A stretch of 64,000 nucleotides of DNA from Actinoplanes lutulentus (GCF_003259845.1 NZ_QLMJ01000021.1:1-64000); one strand, 5' to 3'; numbered from the stretch's first letter, positions 36,099 to 45,833 are shown. Made by a program: numbers and translations. The notes: generated from the letters alone by a model not told the origin.

Positions 36099-37115
36099 GT
36101 GCCGACGATCAACGACGTCGCCCGGGCGGCCGGGGTTTCGCCCAGCACGGTGTCGTACGTTCTGAGCGGCCGCCGCCCGATCTCGGCCGAGACCCGCGCT
36201 CGGGTCCAGGCCGCCATCGCCGAGCTCGGGTTCCATCCGCACGCGGGTGCTCGCGCCCTGGCCAGCAGCAAGACCAACGTGCTCGCCCTGGTCGCGCCGC
36301 TGCGGGTGGACGTCAACGTGCCGGTCATCATGCAGTTCGCGACAGCCGTGGTGACCGCGGCCCGGGCGTACAACCATGATGTTCTGCTGCTGACCAAGGA
36401 CGAGGGCACCGCCGGGCTGGAACGCGTCGCGCACAGCACCATGGTGGACGCGTTGATACTGATGGATCTGGAACGGGACGACCTGCGCATCCCGGCGTTG
36501 CGCCGGCTCAAGCAGCCGTCGGTGCTGATCGGGCTGCCGTCCGACCACACCGGCATCGCCTGCGTCGACCTGGACTTCGCGGCGGCCGCCCGGCTGGCGC
36601 TGGAGCATCTCGCCGGGCACGGCCACCGGCGGATCGGCCTGGTCGGCCCGTCGCCGGCCGTCTACCGGCGGCAGACCACGTACGCGGACCGGTTCCTCGC
36701 GGGCTTCCTCGAAGCCTCCGCCGAACTGGACCTGCGCACGGTCACGCACCCGTGCGAGCCGGGCGCGGCCGGGGTCCGCGACGCGATGGCCGACATCGAC
36801 GCCCAGCTGTCCGATCTGACCGCGCTCGTGGTGCACAACGAGGAAGCGCTGCGGCCCCTGCTCGACCTGTTGCACGCGACAGGTCGCAAGGTGCCGGACG
36901 ACGTCTCGATCGTCGCGATCTGCCCGCAGGACGTGGCTACCAGCATGCCGGTCGGCCTCACATCGATCGACATCCCTGCCCATGATGTCGGGACTCTGGC
37001 CGTGGAGACCGCGATGCGGCTGCTCGACGGCCGGACCGTGGAATACACCCGGTTGCTGGCGCCGGCTCTGGTCGAGCGGAACAGCTGCACGGAAATCTCT
37101 CCGTCACACCGTTGA
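36099..37115 (+). CDS. LacI family repressor of the glycan-utilisation locus
   Basis: A 338-residue LacI-type regulator: N-terminal helix-turn-helix (TINDVARAAGVSPSTVSYVLSG), hinge helix RALASSKTN and a periplasmic-binding-like sugar domain. GTG 36099 follows GGGGAGG. It sits between the GH3 gene and the transporter operon; both carry GTCGAAGCGCTTCGAC palindromes, the symmetrical kind of site LacI proteins bind. The inducer is presumably a sugar imported by the transporter. Confidence 0.93.
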   Translation: MPTINDVARAAGVSPSTVSYVLSGRRPISAETRARVQAAIAELGFHPHAGARALASSKTNVLALVAPLRVDVNVPVIMQFATAVVTAARAYNHDVLLLTKDEGTAGLERVAHSTMVDALILMDLERDDLRIPALRRLKQPSVLIGLPSDHTGIACVDLDFAAAARLALEHLAGHGHRRIGLVGPSPAVYRRQTTYADRFLAGFLEASAELDLRTVTHPCEPGAAGVRDAMADIDAQLSDLTALVVHNEEALRPLLDLLHATGRKVPDDVSIVAICPQDVATSMPVGLTSIDIPAHDVGTLAVETAMRLLDGRTVEYTRLLAPALVERNSCTEISPSHR

Positions 37116-37157
37116 CATGAACGGCGCTCGTTCCCTAGCGTCTCCCGCAAGGCCATC

Positions 37158-37197
37158 GTCGAAGCGTTTCGACAGATACCCGTCGAAGCGCTTCGAC
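37158..37197. promoter_or_regulatory. Two LacI-type operators before the transporter operon
   Basis: GTCGAAGCGTTTCGAC (37158-37173) and GTCGAAGCGCTTCGAC (37182-37197) are spaced 24 bases centre to centre, about two to two and a half helical turns, 63-102 bases before the binding-protein gene. Two adjacent sites suggest cooperative repression. Confidence 0.85.
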
Positions 37198-37259
37198 GAT
37201 CGGCGCACCCGCTCTCCCCGAATCCGAAATCTGAAACCCAGTCCCCCTGGGAGGACCCC

Positions 37260-38561
37260 GTGTTCAGAACACGTGCCGCTGCCGCGATCCTGCTGGCGAC
37301 GTCTCTGGCCCTGACCGCCTGCGGCGGCGGAGGCGACGACGCCGATGAAGGCGCCGACGCGAAGACCCTGACCCTCTGGCACTACGAGGGTCCGAACAGC
37401 GCCATGGGCATCGCCTGGAACAAGTCGATCGAGATCTTCAAGAAGGACCACCCCGGCGTCGAGGTGAAGTTCGAGGAGAAGGGCTTCGAGCAGATCCAGC
37501 AGAACGCCCAGATGATCCTCAACTCGGACAGTGCGCCCGACCTGATGGAGTACAACAAGGGCAACGCGACGGCCGGCCTGCTCTCCAAGCAGGGCCTGCT
37601 CACCGACCTCAGCGAGCAGGCCACCAAGCGCGGGTGGGACACCAAGCTGAGCCCGAGCCTGCAGACCACCGCCAAGTACGACGAAGACGGCATCATGGGC
37701 AGCGGCAAGTTCTACGGCGTGCCCAACTACGGCGAATACGTCATGGTCTATTACAACAAGGCCCTCTTCGACAAGTACAAGCTCGCCGTACCCACCACCT
37801 TCGAAGAGTTCACCAAGGTCATGGACACCTTCGTCCAGAACAAGGTGACCCCCCTGGCCGTCGGCGGCGCCGAGTACCCGGCTCAGCAGATCTTCTACGA
37901 GCTCGCGCTCTCCAAGTCCGACCGCGCTTTCGTCGACGACTACCAGCTCTACAAGAACAAGGTGGACTTCAAGGGCCCGCAGCTCACCTACGGCGCCCAG
38001 ACGTTCGCCGACTGGGTGAGCAAGGGCTACATCTCCAAGGACTCGGCCGGCATCAAGGCCGAGGACATGGGCGTCTCGTTCACCCAGGGCAAGTTCCCGA
38101 TCCTCTTCTCCGGCAGCTGGTGGTACGGCCGGTTCGCCGAGGAGATCAAGGACTTCGAGTGGGGCACCTTCCTCTTCCCCGGCAACAACCTGCACCCGGG
38201 CTCCAGCGGCAACCTCTGGGTCGTGCCGGAGAAGAGCAAGGCCAAGGCTCTCGCGTACGACTTCATCGACATCACCATGTCGCCGGAGATCCAAGCGCTG
38301 CTCGGCAACTCCGGTGGTGTCCCGGTCGCGGCGGACGTCTCGCAGATCACCGATCCGAAGAACAAGGAACTGGTCGAGACGTTCAACAAGATTTCGGGCA
38401 GTGACGGCCTCGCGTTCTACCCGGACTGGCCGGCGCCCGGTTACTACGACGTCCTCGTCGCCGGCGTGCAGGGCCTGATCAACGGGTCGAAGACGCCCGA
38501 TGCGTTCCTCGATGAGATCGCCAAGCCGTACAACGAGAATCTGGCCGATCTCGGCAAGTGA
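37260..38561 (+). CDS. Sugar ABC transporter substrate-binding lipoprotein
   Basis: A 433-residue family-1 extracellular solute-binding protein. The lipoprotein signal ends in LTAC (Cys at about residue 21), so it is lipid-anchored outside the membrane. The body shows typical SBP motifs: WHYEGPNSAMGIAWNKSIEIF, VPNYGEYVMVYYNKALFDKY and SGSWWYGRFAEE. GTG 37260 follows GGGAGG. It is the first gene of a binding protein-permease-permease-GH31 operon controlled by LacI operators. The ATPase is missing, so a shared MsiK-type ATPase elsewhere probably powers the system. Confidence 0.94.
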   Translation: MFRTRAAAAILLATSLALTACGGGGDDADEGADAKTLTLWHYEGPNSAMGIAWNKSIEIFKKDHPGVEVKFEEKGFEQIQQNAQMILNSDSAPDLMEYNKGNATAGLLSKQGLLTDLSEQATKRGWDTKLSPSLQTTAKYDEDGIMGSGKFYGVPNYGEYVMVYYNKALFDKYKLAVPTTFEEFTKVMDTFVQNKVTPLAVGGAEYPAQQIFYELALSKSDRAFVDDYQLYKNKVDFKGPQLTYGAQTFADWVSKGYISKDSAGIKAEDMGVSFTQGKFPILFSGSWWYGRFAEEIKDFEWGTFLFPGNNLHPGSSGNLWVVPEKSKAKALAYDFIDITMSPEIQALLGNSGGVPVAADVSQITDPKNKELVETFNKISGSDGLAFYPDWPAPGYYDVLVAGVQGLINGSKTPDAFLDEIAKPYNENLADLGK

Positions 38562-38562
38562 G

Positions 38563-38652
38563 CGAACTTTTTCAACGTGACGAGGGCCGTCGCCGCCGGC
38601 GCCGGCGGACGGCCCGGAAGCTTCGGCCCGATGTCAGGTTGAAAAAAGTTCG
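38563..38652 (+). other. Nested hairpin between binding-protein and permease genes
   Basis: Outer arms 38563-38581 and 38633-38652 (CGAACTTTTTCAAC and its complement, one extra base) enclose a GC-rich inner hairpin at 38584-38615. Such structures commonly limit read-through and protect the upstream message, so the binding protein is made in excess of the permeases. Confidence 0.75.
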
Positions 38653-38704
38653 GAGTCGCGGGCGGCAGGGTGACCCGCCGCCCGCCTCGCGGAAGGAATC
38701 GGCC

Positions 38705-39592
38705 ATGAAGAAGAATCGCGGCTACGCGATCTACCTGATCCCCGGAGTGCTCGCCTCGCTCGCCGTGATCGTCGTTCCGCTGGTGATGACGGTCTATGTC
38801 AGTTTCACCAAATGGACCGGCGTCGGCACGCCCCGCTGGGTCGGTTTCGACAACTACACCAGGCTTTTCCAGGACACGCTCTTCTGGCAGTCGTTCTCCA
38901 ACATCGGGCTGCTGGTCCTCGCGATGGCCGTGGTGCCGACGCTGCTCGGGCTGTTCCTGGCCGCGGTGCTCTTCGACTACGTGGCCAAGAAGTTCGGTGA
39001 CCGCTGGGCCGGCACGCTGCGTAGCGGGTACTACATCCCGCAGGTGCTGCCGGTCGCGGTGACCGGCATCGTCTGGGGCTGGATCCTGCACCCCGATTAC
39101 GGCGCGCTCAACAAGATCATGGAGTCGATCGGCCTCGGCGGGCTCACCCGGAACTGGCTCGGCGACCCGGATTACGCGCTGTACAGCGTGATGGCCGTGA
39201 TGATCTGGTTCCAGCTCGGCTATCCGGTCGTCATGTTCATGGCCGGGCTGTCCCGGGTCGACCCGGAGCTTTACGAGGCGGCCGACCTGGACGGCGCGAG
39301 CTGGTGGCAGCGGTTCCGCAAGATCACCGTCTACATGATCCGGCCGGAGTTCTACGTCGTGCTGGTGACCACCACGATCGCCGCACTGAAGATCTTCGGG
39401 CAGGTCTTCGTGCTCACCGGCGGCGGGCCGAGCAACGCCACCCTGGTCCCGTCGTATTTCGCCTACAAGAACTTCTTCGAGAAAGCCCAGGTCGGGTACG
39501 GCTCAGCGATCTCCACGGTGCTGACCGTGCTGATCGTCCTGCTGGCGTTCCTGTTCCTGCGCCTGCAGCACCGTGCGGAGGAGACCCGATGA
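38705..39592 (+). CDS. Sugar ABC transporter permease 1 (MalF/UgpA-like)
   Basis: A 295-residue inner-membrane permease with six helices. The coupling-helix EAA motif is YEAADLDGASWWQRFRKIT. It pairs with the second permease to import the sugar bound by the upstream lipoprotein. GGAAGGA precedes ATG 38705. Its stop codon overlaps the next start (ATGA), a sign of translational coupling. Confidence 0.94.
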   Translation: MKKNRGYAIYLIPGVLASLAVIVVPLVMTVYVSFTKWTGVGTPRWVGFDNYTRLFQDTLFWQSFSNIGLLVLAMAVVPTLLGLFLAAVLFDYVAKKFGDRWAGTLRSGYYIPQVLPVAVTGIVWGWILHPDYGALNKIMESIGLGGLTRNWLGDPDYALYSVMAVMIWFQLGYPVVMFMAGLSRVDPELYEAADLDGASWWQRFRKITVYMIRPEFYVVLVTTTIAALKIFGQVFVLTGGGPSNATLVPSYFAYKNFFEKAQVGYGSAISTVLTVLIVLLAFLFLRLQHRAEETR

Positions 39593-40476
39593 CCGTCGTG
39601 GACACGGAGGCCTCTACGCGTACCCTCGAAGATCCGTCGCCGAAGGCGGCGAAGCATCGCAACCCGGTGCGATTCGCCGTGCTGTTCGCCCTCGTGGTTT
39701 TGCTTCTCCTGCTGGTCGGACCGCTGCTGGTGGTCGCGGTCAACGCGGTGAAGAGCCCGGCGGATTACGCCGCGAGCGGGCCGCTGTCGATTCCCACGCA
39801 CCTGTACTGGGACGGGATCGTCGATTTCTGGAACCGGGTCAATTTCGGTCAGAAGCTCTGGAACAGCTTCATCACCAGCCTGGTCGTCGCGGTGCTCGGC
39901 GTGGTCCTGAGCATTCTGAACGCCTACGCGCTCGGCATCGGCAAGGTGAAAGGCCGCGTCTGGTTCCTGGTGTTCTTCCTGGTCGCGAACCTGCTGCCGC
40001 AGGAGGTGCTGGTCTACCCGCTGTATTACATCGGCAAGGAGATCGGTCTCTACGACAACCTGATATCGATCATCATCATCTTCACGGTGATTCAGAGCGC
40101 GTTCGGCACCTACCTGTTGACCTCGGTCTACGCCGAGTTCCCCAAGGAATTGCTGGAAGCCGCCTCGATCGACGGCGCCGGCAAATGGCGCGCGCTGTGG
40201 CAGGTGGTGGTGCCGGTCAGCCGGCCGACCCTCGCGGTGCTGTTCACGTTCTTCTTCATCTGGACGTGGAACGAGTTCTTCCTGCCGCTGATCTTCCTGA
40301 TCTCGAACGACAACCAGACCGTTCCGGTCGCACTCGGTGTGCTGCAGGGCGATCGCATGATGGATGCCACGACGACGAGCGCCTCCGCGCTGATCGGCAT
40401 TCTCCCCGCGATGCTCTTCTTCCTCCTTTTCCAGCGGACCCTCACGCGCGGCATCGCCGCCGGTGCCATCAAATGA
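39589..40476 (+). CDS. Sugar ABC transporter permease 2 (MalG/UgpE-like)
   Basis: A 295-residue permease with six membrane helices after a ~25-residue polar N-terminus. The EAA loop is LEAASIDGAGKWRALWQVV. The C-terminus LFQRTLTRGIAAGAIK is typical of the family. It starts inside the ATGA overlap with permease 1, and the GH31 gene begins 19 bases after it. Confidence 0.94.
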   Translation: MTVVDTEASTRTLEDPSPKAAKHRNPVRFAVLFALVVLLLLLVGPLLVVAVNAVKSPADYAASGPLSIPTHLYWDGIVDFWNRVNFGQKLWNSFITSLVVAVLGVVLSILNAYALGIGKVKGRVWFLVFFLVANLLPQEVLVYPLYYIGKEIGLYDNLISIIIIFTVIQSAFGTYLLTSVYAEFPKELLEAASIDGAGKWRALWQVVVPVSRPTLAVLFTFFFIWTWNEFFLPLIFLISNDNQTVPVALGVLQGDRMMDATTTSASALIGILPAMLFFLLFQRTLTRGIAAGAIK

Positions 40477-40495
40477 TCGTTTGTAAAGGACACTC

Positions 40496-42748
40496 ATGAA
40501 GTTCACCGACGGCTATTGGCGTAAGCGGGACGGGGTCACCGCGCTGCACCCGGCGCATGTTGTGGACAGTTCGACGGCGCCGGACTCGCTGACTGTCTAT
40601 GCCGCCACCAAGCCGGTGCGAGGCCGTGGCGACACGCTGAACGCGCCGCTGATCACGGTCACGCTGGCCGCGCCGGCACCGGACGTCATCCGGGTGACGA
40701 TCGACCATTTCCAAGGATCAGTCGCGAAATTTCCGAATTTTTCGGTTAGCTCCTCGCCGGTCGACGTCGCCGTCGACGCCGTCTCGCTCACCTCGGGCGC
40801 GCTGACCGCCCGTTTCAACGACGGCGAGCACTGGGGACTCGACTTCCTCGTCGACGGCAAGCGGATCACCGGCAGCGGCTGGAAGGGCATGGGCATCGTC
40901 GACACCGCCGACGGTTCCTCGTTCGTCCACGAGCAGCTGGATCTTGGCGTCGGTGAGGCCGTCTACGGTCTCGGCGAGCGCTTCGGCCCACTGGTCAAGA
41001 ACGGTCAGAGCATCGACGTCTGGAACGAGGACGGCGGGACCAGCAGCGAGCAGGCGTACAAGAACGTCCCGTTCTACTTCACCACCGGCGGTTACGGCGT
41101 CCTCGTCGACCACCCCGGCAAGGTGTCCTTCGAGGTCGCCTCGGAGATGGTGTCGCGCACCCAGTTCAGCGTCGCCGGGCAGAGCCTGTCGTACCTGATC
41201 ATTCACGGTCCCACGCCGGCCGACGTGATCCGTAAGTACACCGCGCTGACCGGCCGGCCCGCACTGCCGCCGGCCTGGTCGTTCGGGCTCTGGCTGACCA
41301 CGTCGTTCACCACGTCCTATGACGAGGACACGGTGAACAAGTTCATCGACGGGATGGCCGAGCGGGACCTGCCATTGAGCGTGTTCCATTTCGACACGTT
41401 CTGGATGCGCGAGTTCTCGTGGTGCGACTTCGAGTGGGATACGCGTACCTTCCCGGACCCGCCGGGCATGCTGAAGCGCCTCGCCGGGCGGGGTCTGAAG
41501 GTCTGCCTCTGGATCAACCCCTATATCGCGCAGCGGTCGGCGCTCTTCGCCGAAGGCCGGGAGAAGGGTTACCTGGTCAAACGCGCCAACGGCGACGTCT
41601 TCCAATGGGACCTCTGGCAGGCCGGCATGGGCCTCGTCGACTTCACCAACCCGGCGGCCCGGGAATGGTATGCCGGCAAATTGCGGGTGCTCGTCGAGAT
41701 GGGCGTGGATGCCTTCAAGTCCGACTTCGGCGAACGCGTGCCGACCGATGTGGTCTGGCACGACGGCTCCGACCCCGAGCGCATGCACAACTACTACACG
41801 CAGATCTACAACCAGGTCGTCTTCGACGTTCTGAAAGAGGCGAAAGGCGACGGCGAGGCGGTCCTCTTCGCCCGCTCGGCCACCGTCGGCGGCCAGCAAT
41901 TCCCGGTGCACTGGGGCGGCGACAACTCCAGCACCTACGAATCCATGGCGGAAAGCCTGCGCGGCGGCCTCTCCCTGATGTCCTCCGGCTTCGGATTCTG
42001 GAGCCACGACATCGGCGGCTTCGAAGGCATGCCCGACCCGGCGGTCTTCAAGCGGTGGATCGCTTTCGGTCTGCTGTCCTCGCACAGCCGGTTGCACGGC
42101 AGCACGTCATACCGCGTCCCGTGGAACTTCGACGACGAATCCTCCGACATCCTGCGGTCGTTCACCCATCTCAAATACCGCCTGATGCCGTACCTTTTCG
42201 GCGCGGCCCGCGAAGCGCATCTCACCGGCCTGCCGGTAATGCGCCCGATGGTCGTCGGTTTCCCGGACGACCCGGCAGCGACCTACCTGGACCGCCAATA
42301 CCTGCTGGGCGGCGACCTCCTGGTAGCCCCGGTCTTCAGCACCGCCGGAAACGTCCGCTATTACGTCCCCGACGGCCGTTGGACCAATTTCCTGACCGGC
42401 AATGTAATCGAAGGCCCTAAATGGGTCGACGAGGTGCACGGCTTCGACAGCGTCCCTCTGCTGGTCCGCCCGGGCGCGGCCATCCCGGTCGGCGCCCGAA
42501 CCGACCGCCCCGACTACGACTACCGCGAGGGCGTCACCCTCCGGCTCTTCGAGCCGCCCTCCAACGGTACGGAAACAGTCACGGTCCCCGGCCCAGCAGA
42601 AGCCGGCACCACCTTCAGCGTGCAATGGCATGGCAACACCGTGCGAGTCGAGCGCTCCGGCGCCGAACTCCCCTGGAAGGTCCAGCTTGGTGATGCGGTG
42701 ACCGAGGTTCCTGCCGACGAGGACAGCTGCACTCTCACCGTCGAGTAG
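40496..42748 (+). CDS. GH31 alpha-xylosidase (YicI-like)
   Basis: A 750-residue cytoplasmic glycosidase without signal peptide. The start MKFTDGYWRKRDGVTALHPA is the YicI-subfamily signature. The catalytic nucleophile Asp is in DAFKSDFGERVP (about residue 413) and the acid/base Asp in HWGGDNSST (about 480). YicI-type enzymes remove non-reducing-end alpha-1,6-xylose from isoprimeverose and xyloglucan oligosaccharides. AAAGGA precedes the ATG. As the last gene of the transporter operon, it would trim imported oligosaccharides. Confidence 0.93.
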   Translation: MKFTDGYWRKRDGVTALHPAHVVDSSTAPDSLTVYAATKPVRGRGDTLNAPLITVTLAAPAPDVIRVTIDHFQGSVAKFPNFSVSSSPVDVAVDAVSLTSGALTARFNDGEHWGLDFLVDGKRITGSGWKGMGIVDTADGSSFVHEQLDLGVGEAVYGLGERFGPLVKNGQSIDVWNEDGGTSSEQAYKNVPFYFTTGGYGVLVDHPGKVSFEVASEMVSRTQFSVAGQSLSYLIIHGPTPADVIRKYTALTGRPALPPAWSFGLWLTTSFTTSYDEDTVNKFIDGMAERDLPLSVFHFDTFWMREFSWCDFEWDTRTFPDPPGMLKRLAGRGLKVCLWINPYIAQRSALFAEGREKGYLVKRANGDVFQWDLWQAGMGLVDFTNPAAREWYAGKLRVLVEMGVDAFKSDFGERVPTDVVWHDGSDPERMHNYYTQIYNQVVFDVLKEAKGDGEAVLFARSATVGGQQFPVHWGGDNSSTYESMAESLRGGLSLMSSGFGFWSHDIGGFEGMPDPAVFKRWIAFGLLSSHSRLHGSTSYRVPWNFDDESSDILRSFTHLKYRLMPYLFGAAREAHLTGLPVMRPMVVGFPDDPAATYLDRQYLLGGDLLVAPVFSTAGNVRYYVPDGRWTNFLTGNVIEGPKWVDEVHGFDSVPLLVRPGAAIPVGARTDRPDYDYREGVTLRLFEPPSNGTETVTVPGPAEAGTTFSVQWHGNTVRVERSGAELPWKVQLGDAVTEVPADEDSCTLTVE

Positions 42749-42755
42749 CAGCGAA

Positions 42756-42794
42756 CGACTACCGGCGGCGCCCACAAGACGCCGCCGGTAGTCG
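42756..42794 (+). terminator. Terminator of the transporter/GH31 operon
   Basis: A perfect 15-bp stem (42756-42770 with 42780-42794) with a 9-nt loop begins 8 bases after the GH31 stop codon. Confidence 0.82.
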
Positions 42795-42953
42795 GCATCA
42801 GCAGTGCCGGCCGCGGGCCGGCGCCTTTGTCGGTAGACCCGATTCTCAAGAGTTCGGCCGCCAGATCGTGGCCGTGACCTCCCAGGCCAAGTGCTCGTCG
42901 GGGCCGTCGTGGCCCGGCGGCGGGCGGTCCATTCTGGACGCGTACCCAAGAAG

Positions 42954-42981
42954 GGCCCGGACAGGAAGTCCTGGCCGGGCC
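42954..42981 (-). terminator. Terminator of the glycosyltransferase pair
   Basis: GGCCCGGACAGGA (42954-42966) pairs with 42969-42981 with one mismatch and a 2-base centre, just beyond the stop codon of the minus-strand glycosyltransferase. Confidence 0.65.
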
Positions 42982-43004
42982 GATCTCGGGGTGGGGTTTG
43001 AGGG

Positions 43005-44225
43005 TCAGGCCAGGGACGGCTCGTCGGTGCGCAGTTGCGGGACCGCCGCGGCCGGGCCGGTGGGCGGCGGGGTGAGGCCGCGGAGGGTGAGCAGGCTGGC
43101 GAAGAGGCCGGAGAAGGTGACCGTGAAGCCGAGGGCGATGGCGGCGACCGACGGCAGGACCAGGCGGATGGTGCCGCGGGGGTCGAGGTCGCCGAAGCCG
43201 GCCAGGCCCCAGTCGGAGAGGGCGACCACGGTGCCGGCCAGGCCTACGACGATCAGGCTGAGGCCGATGACGACGCAGCGTTCGAAGCTGAGCCAGCGCA
43301 CCCAGCGGGTCAGCTGACGGTCCCGCACGATGCCTTCGACGCGTCCGTAGATCTGGGCGAAGCCGCCGAACAGGAACAGCTGGGCGCCGACCAGCAGGGT
43401 GGCGCAGGCGTACGCCAGGGCGTTCACGTCGAAGGTCACGCCGGCCACCTTCACCGGGGTGAGCGCCAGCGTGACGGTGCCGACCAGGCTGAGTGCGAAG
43501 AGTGCCAGGCCCGGCCAGACCAGTGTCCGGTTCGGTGCGAAGACCAGCAGGAAGCGCAGGTGACGCCAGCCGTCGCGCCAGGTACGCAGGTGCGGCGGGC
43601 GGCTGCGGCCGTCCTTGCGCAGCGTGGTCGGCACCTCGGTCATGCGGTACCCGGCGAGTGCCGCGCGCACCACCACCTCGGAGGCGAACTCCATGCCCGG
43701 CATGCAGAGGCCGAGCTTGCGGATCCGGTCCCGGCTGAAGCCGCGGATGCCGCAGTGGAAGTCGCGGACACCGTCCAGTTTGAACAGTGCCCGGCCGAGC
43801 CAGGAGAGCACCGGGTTGCCGAGGTACTTGTGCAGCACCGGCATGGCGCCCGGCTCGATGCCGCCGCGGAACCGGTTGCCCATCACCAGGTCGTACCCGG
43901 CGCGCAGCTGCTCGATGAACGGGCCCAGGTTCGCCAGGTCGTAGGAGTCGTCGGCGTCCGCCATGATGATGTACTTGCCGCGCGCCTGGTCGATGCCGTT
44001 GAGCAGGGCGCCGCCGTAACCGCGGATCGGGGCGTGCACCACGCGGGCGCCGGCCGCCTCGGCGATCGCCTGCGAGCCGTCGGTGGATCCGTTGTCGCTG
44101 ACCAGCACCTCGCCCGCGACACCCAGCTCGGCGAGGCTGGCGAGGGCCTTGCGGACGCAGACCTCCAGGGTCTCCGCCTCGTTGAGGCAGGGCAGCAGGA
44201 CGGTTATCTCGAGTTCGTCGGACAT
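43005..44225 (-). CDS. GT2 family polyprenol-type glycosyltransferase
   Basis: A 406-residue membrane-associated glycosyltransferase. The GT-A domain (1-235) starts TVLLPCLNEAETLEVCV and has the metal-binding DADDSYD; later parts resemble dolichol-phosphate mannosyltransferases. Four C-terminal hydrophobic segments (about 240-380) anchor it. It probably charges a polyprenol phosphate with a sugar. GGGGAG precedes the ATG. The gene follows the GT39-like gene with 2 bases between, so they form an operon in which this enzyme may supply the donor. Confidence 0.92.
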   Translation of the reverse strand: MSDELEITVLLPCLNEAETLEVCVRKALASLAELGVAGEVLVSDNGSTDGSQAIAEAAGARVVHAPIRGYGGALLNGIDQARGKYIIMADADDSYDLANLGPFIEQLRAGYDLVMGNRFRGGIEPGAMPVLHKYLGNPVLSWLGRALFKLDGVRDFHCGIRGFSRDRIRKLGLCMPGMEFASEVVVRAALAGYRMTEVPTTLRKDGRSRPPHLRTWRDGWRHLRFLLVFAPNRTLVWPGLALFALSLVGTVTLALTPVKVAGVTFDVNALAYACATLLVGAQLFLFGGFAQIYGRVEGIVRDRQLTRWVRWLSFERCVVIGLSLIVVGLAGTVVALSDWGLAGFGDLDPRGTIRLVLPSVAAIALGFTVTFSGLFASLLTLRGLTPPPTGPAAAVPQLRTDEPSLA

Positions 44226-44227
44226 TC

Positions 44228-45634
44228 TTAACTCCCCGTGGATGTGTCGGCGTCGGTGCGGGTCAGCGCCAAGGCGGCGCCGATCGGCAGGAAGAACAGC
44301 GCCGGTACGGCGTACCGGGGCTCGTACATGGAGGTGGCGACCGAGGCCATGATCAGGCCGAGGCCGGCGGCACCGAACAGCAGCGCGTTCCAGCGCGGCC
44401 GCCACCCGCCCCGCAGCGGCCAGACCACCCCGGCCAGCAGGGCGAGCAGCATCACGGCGAGGAACGGGCCCATCAGGTACGTGGTCACCAGCGACCAGCC
44501 CCAGAGCGCCTTCCGCAGCGGCGTGGCCGCGAGCGTGCTGCCTTCCGGTACCACGTTCTGCTCGGTGATCGCGGTGTAGTTACGCATCGCGCAGTTGGTG
44601 CCCGGCTCGGCCGGCAGGTCGTACTTGCCGAAGATGTCGCAGTCGTACGCGGCCGAGACCGGCGGGTGCCGGTCGAAGTGCCAGGACGTCTCGCGGACCA
44701 GCATGGTGAGGAAGTCACCGGGCTGGGCCAGGATCGCCTTCGTCGCGAACGAGCTGAGCAGCGGGTCGTCCTGGAGGCGTCCGGCGTGCACCATGCCGGG
44801 CTGGGTCTTCACCCACACGTAGTAGTCCGGGCGCTCCGGCCGCTTGCTGACCGGCGTGGGGTCGCAGAGCAGTCGTTCCTGATCGGTCAGCGAGGTGATC
44901 CGGTCGCAGTCGGCGAACGTCTGCACCCGGCCGTAGAGGAACCGGCCCTGGAACTGCCCGAACGAGTAGACGCCGTGGTAGTCGTGGTACCAGACCAGGT
45001 ACCCGCTGAGCGGCAGCACCAGGGCCACCACAAAACCGGCGAGCGGTTTCCACCCCGGCCAGCGCACCAGCAGGAACGCGACGCAGAGCGCGGCCAGCGG
45101 CAGGCCGACCGATCGGGTCAGCGTTGCCGCGCCGATCAGCAGGCCGGCCAGCGCCGCCGCCCACGCCGGGGTGCGTTTCCGCCAGGCCAGCAGGATCAGC
45201 GCGACGCCGGCCAGGACCACGAACACCGTCTCGGCGAGGACCGCGTGTTCGAGGGTGATGGCCCGGCCGATCAGGGCGAACGGCGCGATGGCGAGGCCGG
45301 CCAGCCACGGCCGGACACCGCGGCGCAGCAGGAAGGCGTACGTGAGGACGAGCAGCCCGAGCACCAGCAGGTGCTGGACGATCGCCACCACGATCAGCGG
45401 CCAGGACATGAACGGGATCAGGAACGCGGAGTATCCGTACGGGCGGATCGGGCTCGGGTGGTCCAGCGTGGCGAACTCGGTGTAGGCCAGGCTGTCGGCG
45501 AGCCAGAACGCGTACGGGTACGCCCGCAGTACGAGTAGGCGCAGGGTGATCGCGGCCACGAGGACCACGAGGAGAACGGCGTGCCGCCTCATCCATGCCG
45601 GAAGTCCGGTGAATCGCCCCCGCGGTTCGGACAT
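44228..45634 (-). CDS. GT39-like polytopic membrane glycosyltransferase
   Basis: A 468-residue integral membrane protein with about ten helices. An early Asp in FWLADSLAYTEF corresponds to the first-loop acidic residue of GT-C enzymes such as ArnT and PMT. A large external loop (about 220-380, several Cys) follows. It should transfer a sugar from a polyprenyl-phosphate donor to an extracytoplasmic acceptor. ATG 45634 is chosen; a TTG at 45658 is possible, and neither has a clear ribosome binding site. Confidence 0.85.
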   Translation of the reverse strand: MSEPRGRFTGLPAWMRRHAVLLVVLVAAITLRLLVLRAYPYAFWLADSLAYTEFATLDHPSPIRPYGYSAFLIPFMSWPLIVVAIVQHLLVLGLLVLTYAFLLRRGVRPWLAGLAIAPFALIGRAITLEHAVLAETVFVVLAGVALILLAWRKRTPAWAAALAGLLIGAATLTRSVGLPLAALCVAFLLVRWPGWKPLAGFVVALVLPLSGYLVWYHDYHGVYSFGQFQGRFLYGRVQTFADCDRITSLTDQERLLCDPTPVSKRPERPDYYVWVKTQPGMVHAGRLQDDPLLSSFATKAILAQPGDFLTMLVRETSWHFDRHPPVSAAYDCDIFGKYDLPAEPGTNCAMRNYTAITEQNVVPEGSTLAATPLRKALWGWSLVTTYLMGPFLAVMLLALLAGVVWPLRGGWRPRWNALLFGAAGLGLIMASVATSMYEPRYAVPALFFLPIGAALALTRTDADTSTGS

Positions 45635-45833
45635 TATGGACGGTGAGTCGTCGATCAAGTGGGGTTTCAGCCGTTCCTGTCAGATGTTCGTCGATGCCGT
45701 GACGGCCCGAGTTCATCCGGGCGTCATCACGGGAGCGCCGAAACTAACAGCAAGCTGAATAATTTGTGGTCCCGTTGCTATCCGGTTTGATCTATCCCAC
45801 ACAGACTTGTGGACGTAACAGACGGCTGGGTGG

